DNA of 8,101 nucleotides from assembly GCA_041859375.1 (NCBI GenBank), contig JBHEKP010000047.1, positions 1-8,101 of the forward strand, given 5' to 3'. Numbering within the stretch: the stretch's first letter is position 1; every line of letters begins with the position of its first letter. Made by a program: the position numbers and the translations under genes. Positions 1-5,543 of this stretch are shown here, piece after piece. The notes below the pieces were generated by a model that searched no databases, was not told where the DNA came from, and worked only from the letters and a program-made list of their open reading frames with translations. Source of the stretch: JBHEKP01 sp041859375 (GTDB lineage Bacteria; Hydrogenedentota; Hydrogenedentia; Hydrogenedentales; CAITNO01).

Positions 1-480
1 GCGCTGGGCCGCGCGCTGGGGCCACGCCACCCTGTGGACCACGATTTTCTCTGGCGCGCCGCGCTGCTGCACGACATTGGCAGGTGCGCCACCCACGATC
101 CCGTCGGGCACGGCGTCGAGGGCCACAGGCTGCTTTCCGAACTGGGCTGCGAACGGGAGGCGCGGCTCTGCGCGTCGCACGTGCTTTTCGGCCTTGACGC
201 CCCCGAGGCGGCACAGTTCGGGCTTCCGGAACGCGAATTCATCCCGGCGGGGCTGGAGGAGCGGCTCGTGACGCTGGCGGACTTCCTGATGGAATGCGAC
301 AGGCCCACCACGCTGGCGCGCCGTTTTGAGTCCCTGCGCCTGCGCAACGGGGGCAACCCCTTTTTCCTGGACCGGCTGGACCGGGCGCAGGCGCGGGCGG
401 AGGCGTTTCTGCTGTGGCTCAACGGGGAGATTGGCGGATCCGCGGAGGAACTGCTTGCCGCGCCGGGGAGGGCAACCTGA
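1..480 (+). CDS. HDIG-domain metal-dependent hydrolase, 3' part (5' end beyond window)
   Basis: The reading frame is open from base 1 to the TGA at 478-480, giving 159 visible residues. A GTG at 34 is an internal Val and probably not the start, because the coding frame continues to the left edge. HD-superfamily proteins are metal-dependent phosphohydrolases. The metal-binding His-Asp pair is visible in LLHDIGR (HD codons 70-75), followed by the HGVEGHRLL segment (third metal His with the usual following Gly) and the late LADFL Asp. The first His of the H-HD-H-D set lies about 25-30 residues upstream of HD in the family and is probably off the window. The GLPEREFIP-to-LADFL stretch resembles the small stand-alone HDIG proteins of the TIGR00295 type, whose substrate is not known to me. 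It converges on the hydrolase gene with only 12 bp between stops, and I see no hairpin there. The domain call is firm; the function is not. Confidence 0.8.
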   Translation, partial: ALGRALGPRHPVDHDFLWRAALLHDIGRCATHDPVGHGVEGHRLLSELGCEREARLCASHVLFGLDAPEAAQFGLPEREFIPAGLEERLVTLADFLMECDRPTTLARRFESLRLRNGGNPFFLDRLDRAQARAEAFLLWLNGEIGGSAEELLAAPGRAT

Positions 481-492
481 GGGGAATGACCG

Positions 493-1500
493 TCACGGCT
501 TTTCCGGGGCGAGGGCGGTTTCAATGAACTCGTAGGCGCTTCGGCGCTGGGCGTCGGGGAAGTCATGCTCCGCGTCTGGGTATTCGACGGCAAGGCGGTC
601 CTCCGCGTTGAGGAGCGCATAGGCCTTTTGCGCGGCGGCAACACAATCGCGCACGCCGGACACGTCGAAGTTGGCATCGCGCAGGGGGGCGTTGATGAAA
701 AGGTTGCGGGGCGCGAGCGCGGCAAGCAGGCCGGGAAAGTCGAAAGGCATGCGTGCGGGGTCTTTTCCGAATTCGGAGGCGATGGCGGGCATGTAGCCGT
801 CATGGGTCCAGCCGGTGAGGTCGCCGTTGTAGTATTTTGGGAAGGCGGTGAAGCCGCAGCTTGTGACGAGCACCTTCACGCGGGGATCAAAAACACCGAG
901 GAAGAGGGTGTTGTGGCCGCCGAGGGAATGGCCGATGCAGCCGATGCGCGCCGGGTCCACCTCCGGCAGGGAGGCGAGAAGATCCACACAGCGCATGTGG
1001 TTCCAGATTCCCTTCATGGAGGCGCTTTTGTAGCCGCGCCTGTAAAGCGCCTTCCGCGCGTCCGCATAGTCGCCGAAACCGGGATAGTCCGGCGCGAGCA
1101 CCACAAAGCCGCGCTCCGCCAGTTCGACGCCGTAGTCGCGGTAGGTGTGATCCATGCCGAGAACGGCCTCTTTGCCGTGGGGGGAGGTTGGGTGGAGGCA
1201 GAGCATGGCGGGCGCGCCGGGGCGGAGGCCCTTGGGGATGAGCAGGCACGCGGGGAGGCGGTCCCAGGCCTCCACGGCGAAGGTGATGGTCTTTTTCGTG
1301 AACTTGGGAAAATCCTCCTCTTTTATCAGGCGCAGATCCGGGGGGACGATGTTTTCCGGACCGGGGAGCGGCCCCATCACCTTTTCCATGCCCGCGATGA
1401 GGTCTGCGCGCCGCTGCTCACCGGCGTCGGCGAGGTGCGGAACCGCCACCAACAGGAACATGGCGAAGGGCAGGGCTCCGGCTGCGAAAAGGCGGCGCAT
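493..1500 (-). CDS. Exported alpha/beta hydrolase, dienelactone hydrolase/acetyl-esterase-like
   Basis: The product is 335 aa, with an N-terminal signal peptide (MRR, hydrophobic stretch about residues 4-20, likely cleavage near ADAG at 24-27), so it probably acts in the periplasm or outside the cell. The alpha/beta-hydrolase fold is shown by the strand-turn VVLAPDYPGFGDY (about 133-145), the nucleophile elbow GHSLGG with Ser192, a candidate acid at Asp275 or Asp279, and the catalytic His312 in DAEHDF. The segments MKGIWNHMR and TSCGFTAF are typical of a dienelactone-hydrolase-like family common in Planctomycetes and relatives. Substrates could be ester-linked carbohydrates or other small esters; none can be assigned. 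I chose the ATG at 1498-1500 because it gives the signal peptide, and a GGAGGAG sits 7 nt upstream inside the end of hpt. The open frame continues to 1860, but that extension lies wholly within hpt. With 4 bp to hpt, it is very likely co-transcribed with hpt and tilS. Confidence 0.88.
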   Translation of the reverse strand: MRRLFAAGALPFAMFLLVAVPHLADAGEQRRADLIAGMEKVMGPLPGPENIVPPDLRLIKEEDFPKFTKKTITFAVEAWDRLPACLLIPKGLRPGAPAMLCLHPTSPHGKEAVLGMDHTYRDYGVELAERGFVVLAPDYPGFGDYADARKALYRRGYKSASMKGIWNHMRCVDLLASLPEVDPARIGCIGHSLGGHNTLFLGVFDPRVKVLVTSCGFTAFPKYYNGDLTGWTHDGYMPAIASEFGKDPARMPFDFPGLLAALAPRNLFINAPLRDANFDVSGVRDCVAAAQKAYALLNAEDRLAVEYPDAEHDFPDAQRRSAYEFIETALAPEKP

Positions 1501-1504
1501 GGCG

Positions 1505-2026
1505 TTACTCCTCCGCGACGAGCCGGATGTCGGGCAGGTTGCGGTAATGTTCGTTGTAGTCGAGGCCGTAGCCGACGACAAAAAGGTCGTCAATGGTGAA
1601 TCCGGTGAAGTCCGGCTGCACGGGCACAATGCGCCGGGAGGGCTTGTCCAGCAGGGCGCACAGGGTGACGGACGAGGGGTCCTGCCCGCGCAGCCGCTCC
1701 AGCAGCGCGGCGAGGGTGCGCCCCGTGTCCACAATGTCCTCGACGAGGAGGACGCTGCGGCCCGTGACGCGCAAATCCTCGGCGCGGGAGAGGATGACGC
1801 GGCCCGTGCTTTCCGTGCCCGCGTAGCTGCGGGCGTGGATGAATTCGATTTCGAGGTCAATGTCCATGGCGCGCACGAGGTCGGCGGTGAAGAGGGCCGC
1901 GCCGTTGAGCACGCCCAGTACCAGCGGCCTTTTGCCCCGGAATTCGTCCGCGAGTTCCGCGCCGAGGCCGCGCACGCGCTCCGCGATGGCCGCGGCGCTG
2001 ATGAGGGGCTGCCTGCTAAGTTTCAT
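1505..2026 (-). CDS. hpt: Hypoxanthine phosphoribosyltransferase
   Basis: This 173-aa cytoplasmic enzyme transfers the phosphoribosyl group of PRPP to hypoxanthine (and usually guanine) in purine salvage. The PRPP-binding motif VLLVEDIVDTG spans residues 92-102, with Glu96-Asp97 and the general-base Asp100 in the expected places. Other family signatures are the PPi loop region VLNGA (39-43), the flexible loop with the RSY motif (66-68), the purine-contact Lys128 in LLDKPSRR, and VVGYGLDYNEHYR (150-162) with the metal/ribose-binding Asp156. Length is normal for bacterial Hpt. The start is the ATG at 2024-2026, supported by a GGAGGT 5 nt upstream. The frame is open to 2176, but the extra residues lie inside tilS. 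The gene overlaps the 3' end of tilS by 11 bp, a common gene pairing across bacteria. All key residues are present. Confidence 0.96.
   Translation of the reverse strand: MKLSRQPLISAAAIAERVRGLGAELADEFRGKRPLVLGVLNGAALFTADLVRAMDIDLEIEFIHARSYAGTESTGRVILSRAEDLRVTGRSVLLVEDIVDTGRTLAALLERLRGQDPSSVTLCALLDKPSRRIVPVQPDFTGFTIDDLFVVGYGLDYNEHYRNLPDIRLVAEE
1508..1514 (-). promoter_or_regulatory. Ribosome binding site of the exported hydrolase
   Basis: The minus strand reads GGAGGAG, 7 nt before the ATG at 1500. It abuts the hpt stop codon region (TAA at 1505-1507), so the site lies within the last hpt codons. This decides the start of the hydrolase and suggests translational coupling to hpt. Confidence 0.75.
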
Positions 2027-3440
2027 GTTCCACCTCCACTTCGAGGAGCCGCCCGGTCCCGCCGGTGACGGCGGCGTCGGCGGCGGGCATGAGGCCCACC
2101 ACCCAGAGCAGCGCGTCCCCGGCGAAGAGCAGGGGGACGCGGCCGCGCAGCGGCGCGGGCACGCCCCGGTCCACAAGAAAATCGTGCAGTTTGCGGGAGC
2201 CTTCCATGCCCAGCGGCTGGAACCGGTCGCCCGGACGTCGGGCGCGGACCGTCAGCGGTCCGGGAAGGCGGTCCGCGTCGAAGATTTGCCTGTCCGGGGT
2301 GCAGTAATCGCGGGGGGATTTGCCGCCCAGCGCCTCCGGGAAAAGGAGCCGCGCGTGAAAGCGCCTGCCCAGCGCGGCGGCGGAACCGGGCACGGGCAGG
2401 GGGGTCGCGTCCCCTCCGGGGAAGGGGGCGCTGAAGCGCCCCGCCGCGAGGCTGCCCCGGCCCAGGCTGAGTGTCACACCGCCGCCCAGATCGGCGGCGC
2501 GGCCCGTGGCGCCATCCTCCAGCAGCGCCTCGGCGCGCCCCACGGCGGCATGGTCGGCGCGCACGCCGAGGGCTTCCGCCAGGCGCATCCACCAGCGCCG
2601 CCGCAACGCCGGGGGCAGCGCGCGGAGCGCGGCGAGGGGCACGTCCGTAATCTCGTCCAGGGCGGCGCCCGCCGGCAGCGGCGGCAGGCCGTGCCGCTGT
2701 GCGTGGTCGTCGAGGAGGGCCTCCAGCAGCGCGTTGTCCGCCCGCTGCGCCTCCGCCAGGCGCGCCAGCGCCTCCGCCACGGCGGGGTTGTGGTCACGCG
2801 CCAGCAACGGCATCAAATCCAGGCGGATGCGGTTGCGCGCCGTGTGCGGCAGGGCGTTGGAGGCGTCCTCGCGCCAGTCGAGCCCGTTTTGCGCGAGCCA
2901 TTCCCGGATTTGGGGCCGTGAAACCGCGATGAGGGGGCGCGCCAGCAGGAGGGAACCCTCTGCGCGGAGCGGTGGAATCCCGCCCAGGCCGCGCCCGGCG
3001 ACTCCGGCGAGCACCCGCATCAGCACCGTCTCCGCCTGGTCGTCGCGGTGGTGCCCCGTGGCGATGACGGCGCATCCGGCCTCTTCCGCCGCCGCCCGCA
3101 GGAAGGCGTAGCGTTCGGCGCGGGCGCACTGCTCGAAGGATTCGCCCCGCTCCGCCGCCAGCGCCGCCACGGGCGCCGTGCCCGAAACACAGGGCACACC
3201 CAGCGCCTCCGCCGCCGCCGCGGCAAAGGCCGCGTCGCGGGCGCTTTCCCCGCCGCGCGTCTGGTGGTCGAAGGTGGCCGCGCGCACCGCATGGCCCAGC
3301 CGCCGCAGGGCATGGAGCAGCGCCATGGAGTCCGCGCCGCCCGAAACCGCCGCGAGCACGCGCGCGCCGGGCGGAATCATCCCGTGGCGCGCGACGGTTC
3401 GCCGCACTGTTTCCAGGAAGGTGTCGTTTGTTGTGGCCAT
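2016..3440 (-). CDS. tilS: tRNA(Ile)-lysidine synthetase
   Basis: This 474-aa cytoplasmic enzyme uses ATP and lysine to convert the wobble cytidine of the CAU-anticodon tRNA-Ile to lysidine, so that it reads AUA. The N-terminal PP-loop ATPase domain has SGGADS at residues 33-38 and TGHHRDDQAET at 128-138. RNRIR (202-206) follows, as expected for the family. A middle substrate-binding region lies at about 220-340. The C-terminal TilS domain (about 395-470) contains RARRPGDRF, the SRKLHDFL segment and a GDALLWVVGLM core. Length fits the long, E. coli-like TilS form. The ATG at 3440 gives a normal N-terminus of about 30 residues before the PP-loop. Its Shine-Dalgarno is weak, only a G-rich run upstream. 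It is the first gene of the tilS-hpt-hydrolase operon, with 97 bp separating it from the prepilin gene on the same strand. I see no convincing promoter in that gap, so readthrough from 4509 is possible. Confidence 0.96.
   Translation of the reverse strand: MATTNDTFLETVRRTVARHGMIPPGARVLAAVSGGADSMALLHALRRLGHAVRAATFDHQTRGGESARDAAFAAAAAEALGVPCVSGTAPVAALAAERGESFEQCARAERYAFLRAAAEEAGCAVIATGHHRDDQAETVLMRVLAGVAGRGLGGIPPLRAEGSLLLARPLIAVSRPQIREWLAQNGLDWREDASNALPHTARNRIRLDLMPLLARDHNPAVAEALARLAEAQRADNALLEALLDDHAQRHGLPPLPAGAALDEITDVPLAALRALPPALRRRWWMRLAEALGVRADHAAVGRAEALLEDGATGRAADLGGGVTLSLGRGSLAAGRFSAPFPGGDATPLPVPGSAAALGRRFHARLLFPEALGGKSPRDYCTPDRQIFDADRLPGPLTVRARRPGDRFQPLGMEGSRKLHDFLVDRGVPAPLRGRVPLLFAGDALLWVVGLMPAADAAVTGGTGRLLEVEVEHET
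2032..2037 (-). promoter_or_regulatory. Ribosome binding site of hpt
   Basis: The minus strand reads GGAGGT, 5 nt before the ATG at 2026, and lies within the last codons of tilS. It fixes the hpt start and fits coupled translation with tilS. Confidence 0.75.
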
Positions 3441-3537
3441 CGGCCCCGCCGCCCCTGACCGCGCGCCGGCCCGTCCGGCGTCACGGGTTCATCATGACAC
3501 AAGCGGCGGCCGCCGTGAAAGGGGGCCGGGGCGGGCC

Positions 3538-4509
3538 TCAGAATTCCATCGCGTGGGGCATGGCGCTGATGGCGCGGGCCATGGGCGCGTTGATCGGCGC
3601 GGGGCCGTCCTCCGCGTACCGCATGAACTCGACGTGCCCGTCCATGTACAGGATGTTGCTGCCGCCGGGGACGTGGTTGAAGTATTGCACCAGGTCCGCG
3701 CCGGTGGAGATGAGATCATGGTAGATCCAAAGGCCGCTCTGGGCCATTGCCGAAGCGGCGGGATTGTTGATGTCGGTGATGAGGAAGCGCTCCACGCCCT
3801 CGCGCAGGCGGTACACGACGCCCCCGCCGCCGTTGCCGTCGGGCGCGATGGTTCCGAACATGGGGAAGATGACCCCGTCGTCCACGTCCGAGTCCGCGGC
3901 GGCCCAGTCGCCGGTGCGCAGTTTCATGAACACGCTGGCGATGGTTTTCCAGTACTGGGCGGGGCCGGTGTCGCCGGTGAAGGGGATGAGGGGCATCTGG
4001 GTGTCCGCCGGGGAGCAGCGGTCAAAGGCCCAGCCGAAATAAATGTAGCTGTTCATCACCAGGTGGATGCCCTTGTCCATGGCGGCCTCCCCCGCGCCGT
4101 CGTCCACGGCAAGGGTGACCATCCACCGGCCGTCCGGCGCCTTCATGTCCTCCGGGGTGATGTGCGAGTTGGAGGGGCACACGAGCACGGCGGGATCGGC
4201 GAGGTATTCGGGGTAAATCTGGTGGATGTTCGGGTTGGTGGCGTAGACGTTCATGGTGCCGCCGTTGGGCAGCAGCGTCTGCGGATCCACCAGGGGCTCC
4301 GTGGCCGCCTGCATGGCGGGGAAGCGTCCGTTCGACTCGCCGGCGTACATTTTGAAGACCAGCCCCATTTGCTTGAGGTTGTTCTGGCAGGAGGAGCGGC
4401 GCGCCGCCTCGCGGGCGCGGGCCAGCGCGGGCAGCAGGATGGCGGCGAGAATGCCGATGATGGCGATGACCACCAGCAGCTCGATGAGGGTGAAACCGGG
4501 CTTTTTCAT
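3538..4509 (-). CDS. Prepilin-like protein with N-terminal methylation motif and H-x10-DG tail
   Basis: This 323-aa protein starts with the class III signal MKKPG|FTLIELLVVIAII. The prepilin peptidase cut falls between Gly5 and Phe6, Glu10 is at mature +5, and the hydrophobic helix spans about residues 6-28. CQNNLKQMG (41-49) and KMYAGESNGRFP (53-64) are typical of a large type II/IV pseudopilin-like family of Planctomycetes, Lentisphaerae and related phyla. Near the C-terminus, NHVPGGSN followed by ILYMDGHVEF (278-294) is a version of the H-x9-DG tail motif, here with ten residues between His279 and Asp290-Gly291. It is probably inner-membrane anchored or assembled into a secretion pseudopilus or surface structure; the partner is unknown. 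The start is the ATG at 4507-4509 with AAGGA 9 nt upstream. No other pilus or secretion gene is adjacent, as is usual for this expanded family. It is divergent from the cytochrome block and probably expressed from the promoter at 4558-4585. Confidence 0.92.
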   Translation of the reverse strand: MKKPGFTLIELLVVIAIIGILAAILLPALARAREAARRSSCQNNLKQMGLVFKMYAGESNGRFPAMQAATEPLVDPQTLLPNGGTMNVYATNPNIHQIYPEYLADPAVLVCPSNSHITPEDMKAPDGRWMVTLAVDDGAGEAAMDKGIHLVMNSYIYFGWAFDRCSPADTQMPLIPFTGDTGPAQYWKTIASVFMKLRTGDWAAADSDVDDGVIFPMFGTIAPDGNGGGGVVYRLREGVERFLITDINNPAASAMAQSGLWIYHDLISTGADLVQYFNHVPGGSNILYMDGHVEFMRYAEDGPAPINAPMARAISAMPHAMEF

Positions 4510-4518
4510 GATGGCGTG

Positions 4519-4523
4519 TCCTT
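4519..4523 (-). promoter_or_regulatory. Ribosome binding site of the prepilin gene
   Basis: AAGGA on the minus strand, 9 nt before the ATG at 4509. Confidence 0.55.
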
Positions 4524-4557
4524 GCGCAATTAATATGAACTGTTGTTAACGGCGCAG

Positions 4558-4585
4558 ATCATACCATGAATTGGATTTTTGACAA
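4558..4585 (-). promoter_or_regulatory. Candidate sigma70-type promoter for the prepilin gene (extended -10)
   Basis: On the minus strand, TTGTCA (4585-4580, five of six to consensus) is followed after 16 nt by TATGAT (4563-4558, five of six). The -10 is preceded by TGG, an extended -10 element. A start near 4551 would give an untranslated leader of about 42 nt before the ATG at 4509. The region is clearly richer in A+T than the surrounding genes. The match is by eye, and the sigma factor preference of this organism is unknown. Confidence 0.5.
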
Positions 4586-4601
4586 TCCGGTATTTTCACT
4601 G

Positions 4602-4630
4602 ATGCCACGGCAGGGAATCAGGCGTATATT
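4602..4630 (+). promoter_or_regulatory. Candidate sigma70-type promoter for the cytochrome-porin block
   Basis: ATGCCA (4602-4607, four of six) is followed after 17 nt by TATATT (4625-4630, five of six). A start near 4637 would give a leader of about 93 nt before the GTG at 4730. It lies in the same AT-rich divergent region as the opposing promoter, with the two -35 elements about 16 bp apart. A regulator bound between them could therefore affect both units. This is weaker than the minus-strand candidate. Confidence 0.35.
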
Positions 4631-4716
4631 ATTGACGGCTGTCCGTGCGCCAGCCGGGTCCGGTCAAGGATGTGAGCGGTGCGTGCTTCGGGAGCATGCG
4701 TGCGGGCATCCCAGCG

Positions 4717-4722
4717 AAGGAG
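4717..4722 (+). promoter_or_regulatory. Ribosome binding site selecting the GTG start of the small cytochrome
   Basis: AAGGAG with 7 nt to the GTG at 4730-4732. The frame is open further upstream (GTG at 4679), but that start has no comparable site. The upstream residues are also Arg-rich and would push the hydrophobic signal segment away from the N-terminus. Confidence 0.65.
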
Positions 4723-4729
4723 CGAAGCG

Positions 4730-5506
4730 GTGAATAATGCTGTCTGGGAGCGCAACAATCGATGCCGCCTGTTGGCGGTTTTTCTCGGCGTGGCCGTGGT
4801 TCTTTCCCTGGGCATGCAGGGCTGCCACAAGCCGGGGTATGTGGGGACGGAGACCTGCCTCGGCTGCCACAACGGCAAGCAGGCGGTTGACCGGACGGAG
4901 TTTTTGGGCAGCCGCCACGAGATTATTGGTTGCGAGGCCTGCCACGGGCCGGGCGCGCTGCATGTGCGCAACGGCGGCCGGTACGGCCTGTTCATCGGGG
5001 ATGCGGGGAAGGTGGGGGAGCTTTGCGCCGGATGCCACGAGGCGGAGACGGCGGAGTTCAACCTGAGCGGGCACGCGGTGCGGGGCGTGCTGGGGTGCAT
5101 GGACTGCCACGACCCGCACTTCAAGCCGCGCACCTCCCGCCCGACGGCGGACAACCAGTTGTGCCTCCAGTGCCATTCCTACCAGGGATTCGCGACGGAG
5201 GCGGACATAGAAGCCCACACCTTCCACGGGTATGATCCGGAGGTGACGGGGCAGAGCCGCTGCGTGACCTGCCACATGGTGCCCGCGGACCGGGCGAACC
5301 AGGACGGCACGCGCAGCCACACCCTGTGGCCGGTGCCCCCGGTTGAGTCCAACCTTGCGGGGACCACGCCCGCGCCGGCGAATTCGTGCTCGGGCATCAA
5401 CGGCTGCCACGACGGCACGGTTCCCACGTCGCCGCCCTTTGATGTTGACGATCCGGACACCAATGAACGGCTTCAGATCCTCTATGACACCCGGTATGGC
5501 TCGTAA
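4730..5506 (+). CDS. Multihaem c-type cytochrome, six CXXCH plus one candidate CX5CH, probable lipoprotein
   Basis: The product is 258 aa from the GTG at 4730, chosen for its Shine-Dalgarno. Arg8-Arg13 and a hydrophobic stretch (14-28) lead to MQGC with Cys32, a slightly off-consensus lipobox (Met rather than Leu/Val at -3). A membrane-anchored, exported protein is likely. Haem attachment motifs CXXCH start at Cys43, 68, 99, 123, 145 and 178. A seventh candidate, CSGINGCH (220-227), is CX5CH. The opening GYVGTETCLGCH and the MDCHDPH and SRCVTCHM segments resemble cytochrome c554-like and DmsE/MtrA-like periplasmic multihaem proteins. Other His residues (63, 78, 115, 163, 166, 197) are possible distal ligands. 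The expected role is electron transfer on the periplasmic side, handing electrons to or taking them from the adjacent outer-membrane barrel, whose gene begins 37 bp downstream. The exact family is uncertain. Hydroxylamine or nitrite chemistry cannot be excluded but has no positive support here. Confidence 0.9.
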   Translation: MNNAVWERNNRCRLLAVFLGVAVVLSLGMQGCHKPGYVGTETCLGCHNGKQAVDRTEFLGSRHEIIGCEACHGPGALHVRNGGRYGLFIGDAGKVGELCAGCHEAETAEFNLSGHAVRGVLGCMDCHDPHFKPRTSRPTADNQLCLQCHSYQGFATEADIEAHTFHGYDPEVTGQSRCVTCHMVPADRANQDGTRSHTLWPVPPVESNLAGTTPAPANSCSGINGCHDGTVPTSPPFDVDDPDTNERLQILYDTRYGS

Positions 5507-5527
5507 TCCCGGCGCCCGAGGGGCGTT

Positions 5528-5535
5528 GGAGGGAG
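5528..5535 (+). promoter_or_regulatory. Ribosome binding site of the beta-barrel gene
   Basis: A GGAGGGAG run at 5528-5535 lies 8-12 nt before the GTG at 5544, depending on how it is paired. A second in-frame GTG at 5535-5537 overlaps this run and is too close to use it, so 5544 is preferred. Confidence 0.5.
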
Positions 5536-5543
5536 TGACACAC

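Noticed and set aside
565..1599. A 344-codon plus-strand open frame opposite the exported hydrolase.
   Set aside because: It is antisense to a protein with a complete catalytic signature and signal peptide, with no domain of its own.
1501..1860. N-terminal extension of the hydrolase to an upstream start at 1860.
   Set aside because: The extension lies entirely inside hpt and is a Ser/Arg/Pro-rich out-of-frame reading. The ATG at 1500 has a strong RBS and begins a signal peptide.
2027..2176. N-terminal extension of hpt to 2176.
   Set aside because: It reads tilS out of frame. Hpt length and the GGAGGT before 2026 fix the shorter start.
3504..3515. A perfect 12-bp palindrome, CGGCGGCCGCCG, in the 97-bp gap between the prepilin and tilS genes.
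   Set aside because: It has no loop and is not followed by a T-run on either strand, so it is not a convincing terminator. Palindromes of this composition are expected by chance in high-GC DNA.
3178..4533. A 451-codon plus-strand open frame across tilS and the prepilin gene.
   Set aside because: It runs antisense through the PP-loop of tilS and the whole prepilin gene. Its composition (Gly, Val, His, Arg) is that of a shadow frame and it has no recognisable motif.
4814..4828. The MQGCH string in the small cytochrome as a haem site.
   Set aside because: There is no Cys at the required distance before the CH. The Cys is better explained as the lipobox cysteine.
5343..5543. Upstream start for the barrel protein at 5343.
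   Set aside because: It overlaps the 3' end of the small cytochrome and would bury the signal peptide.
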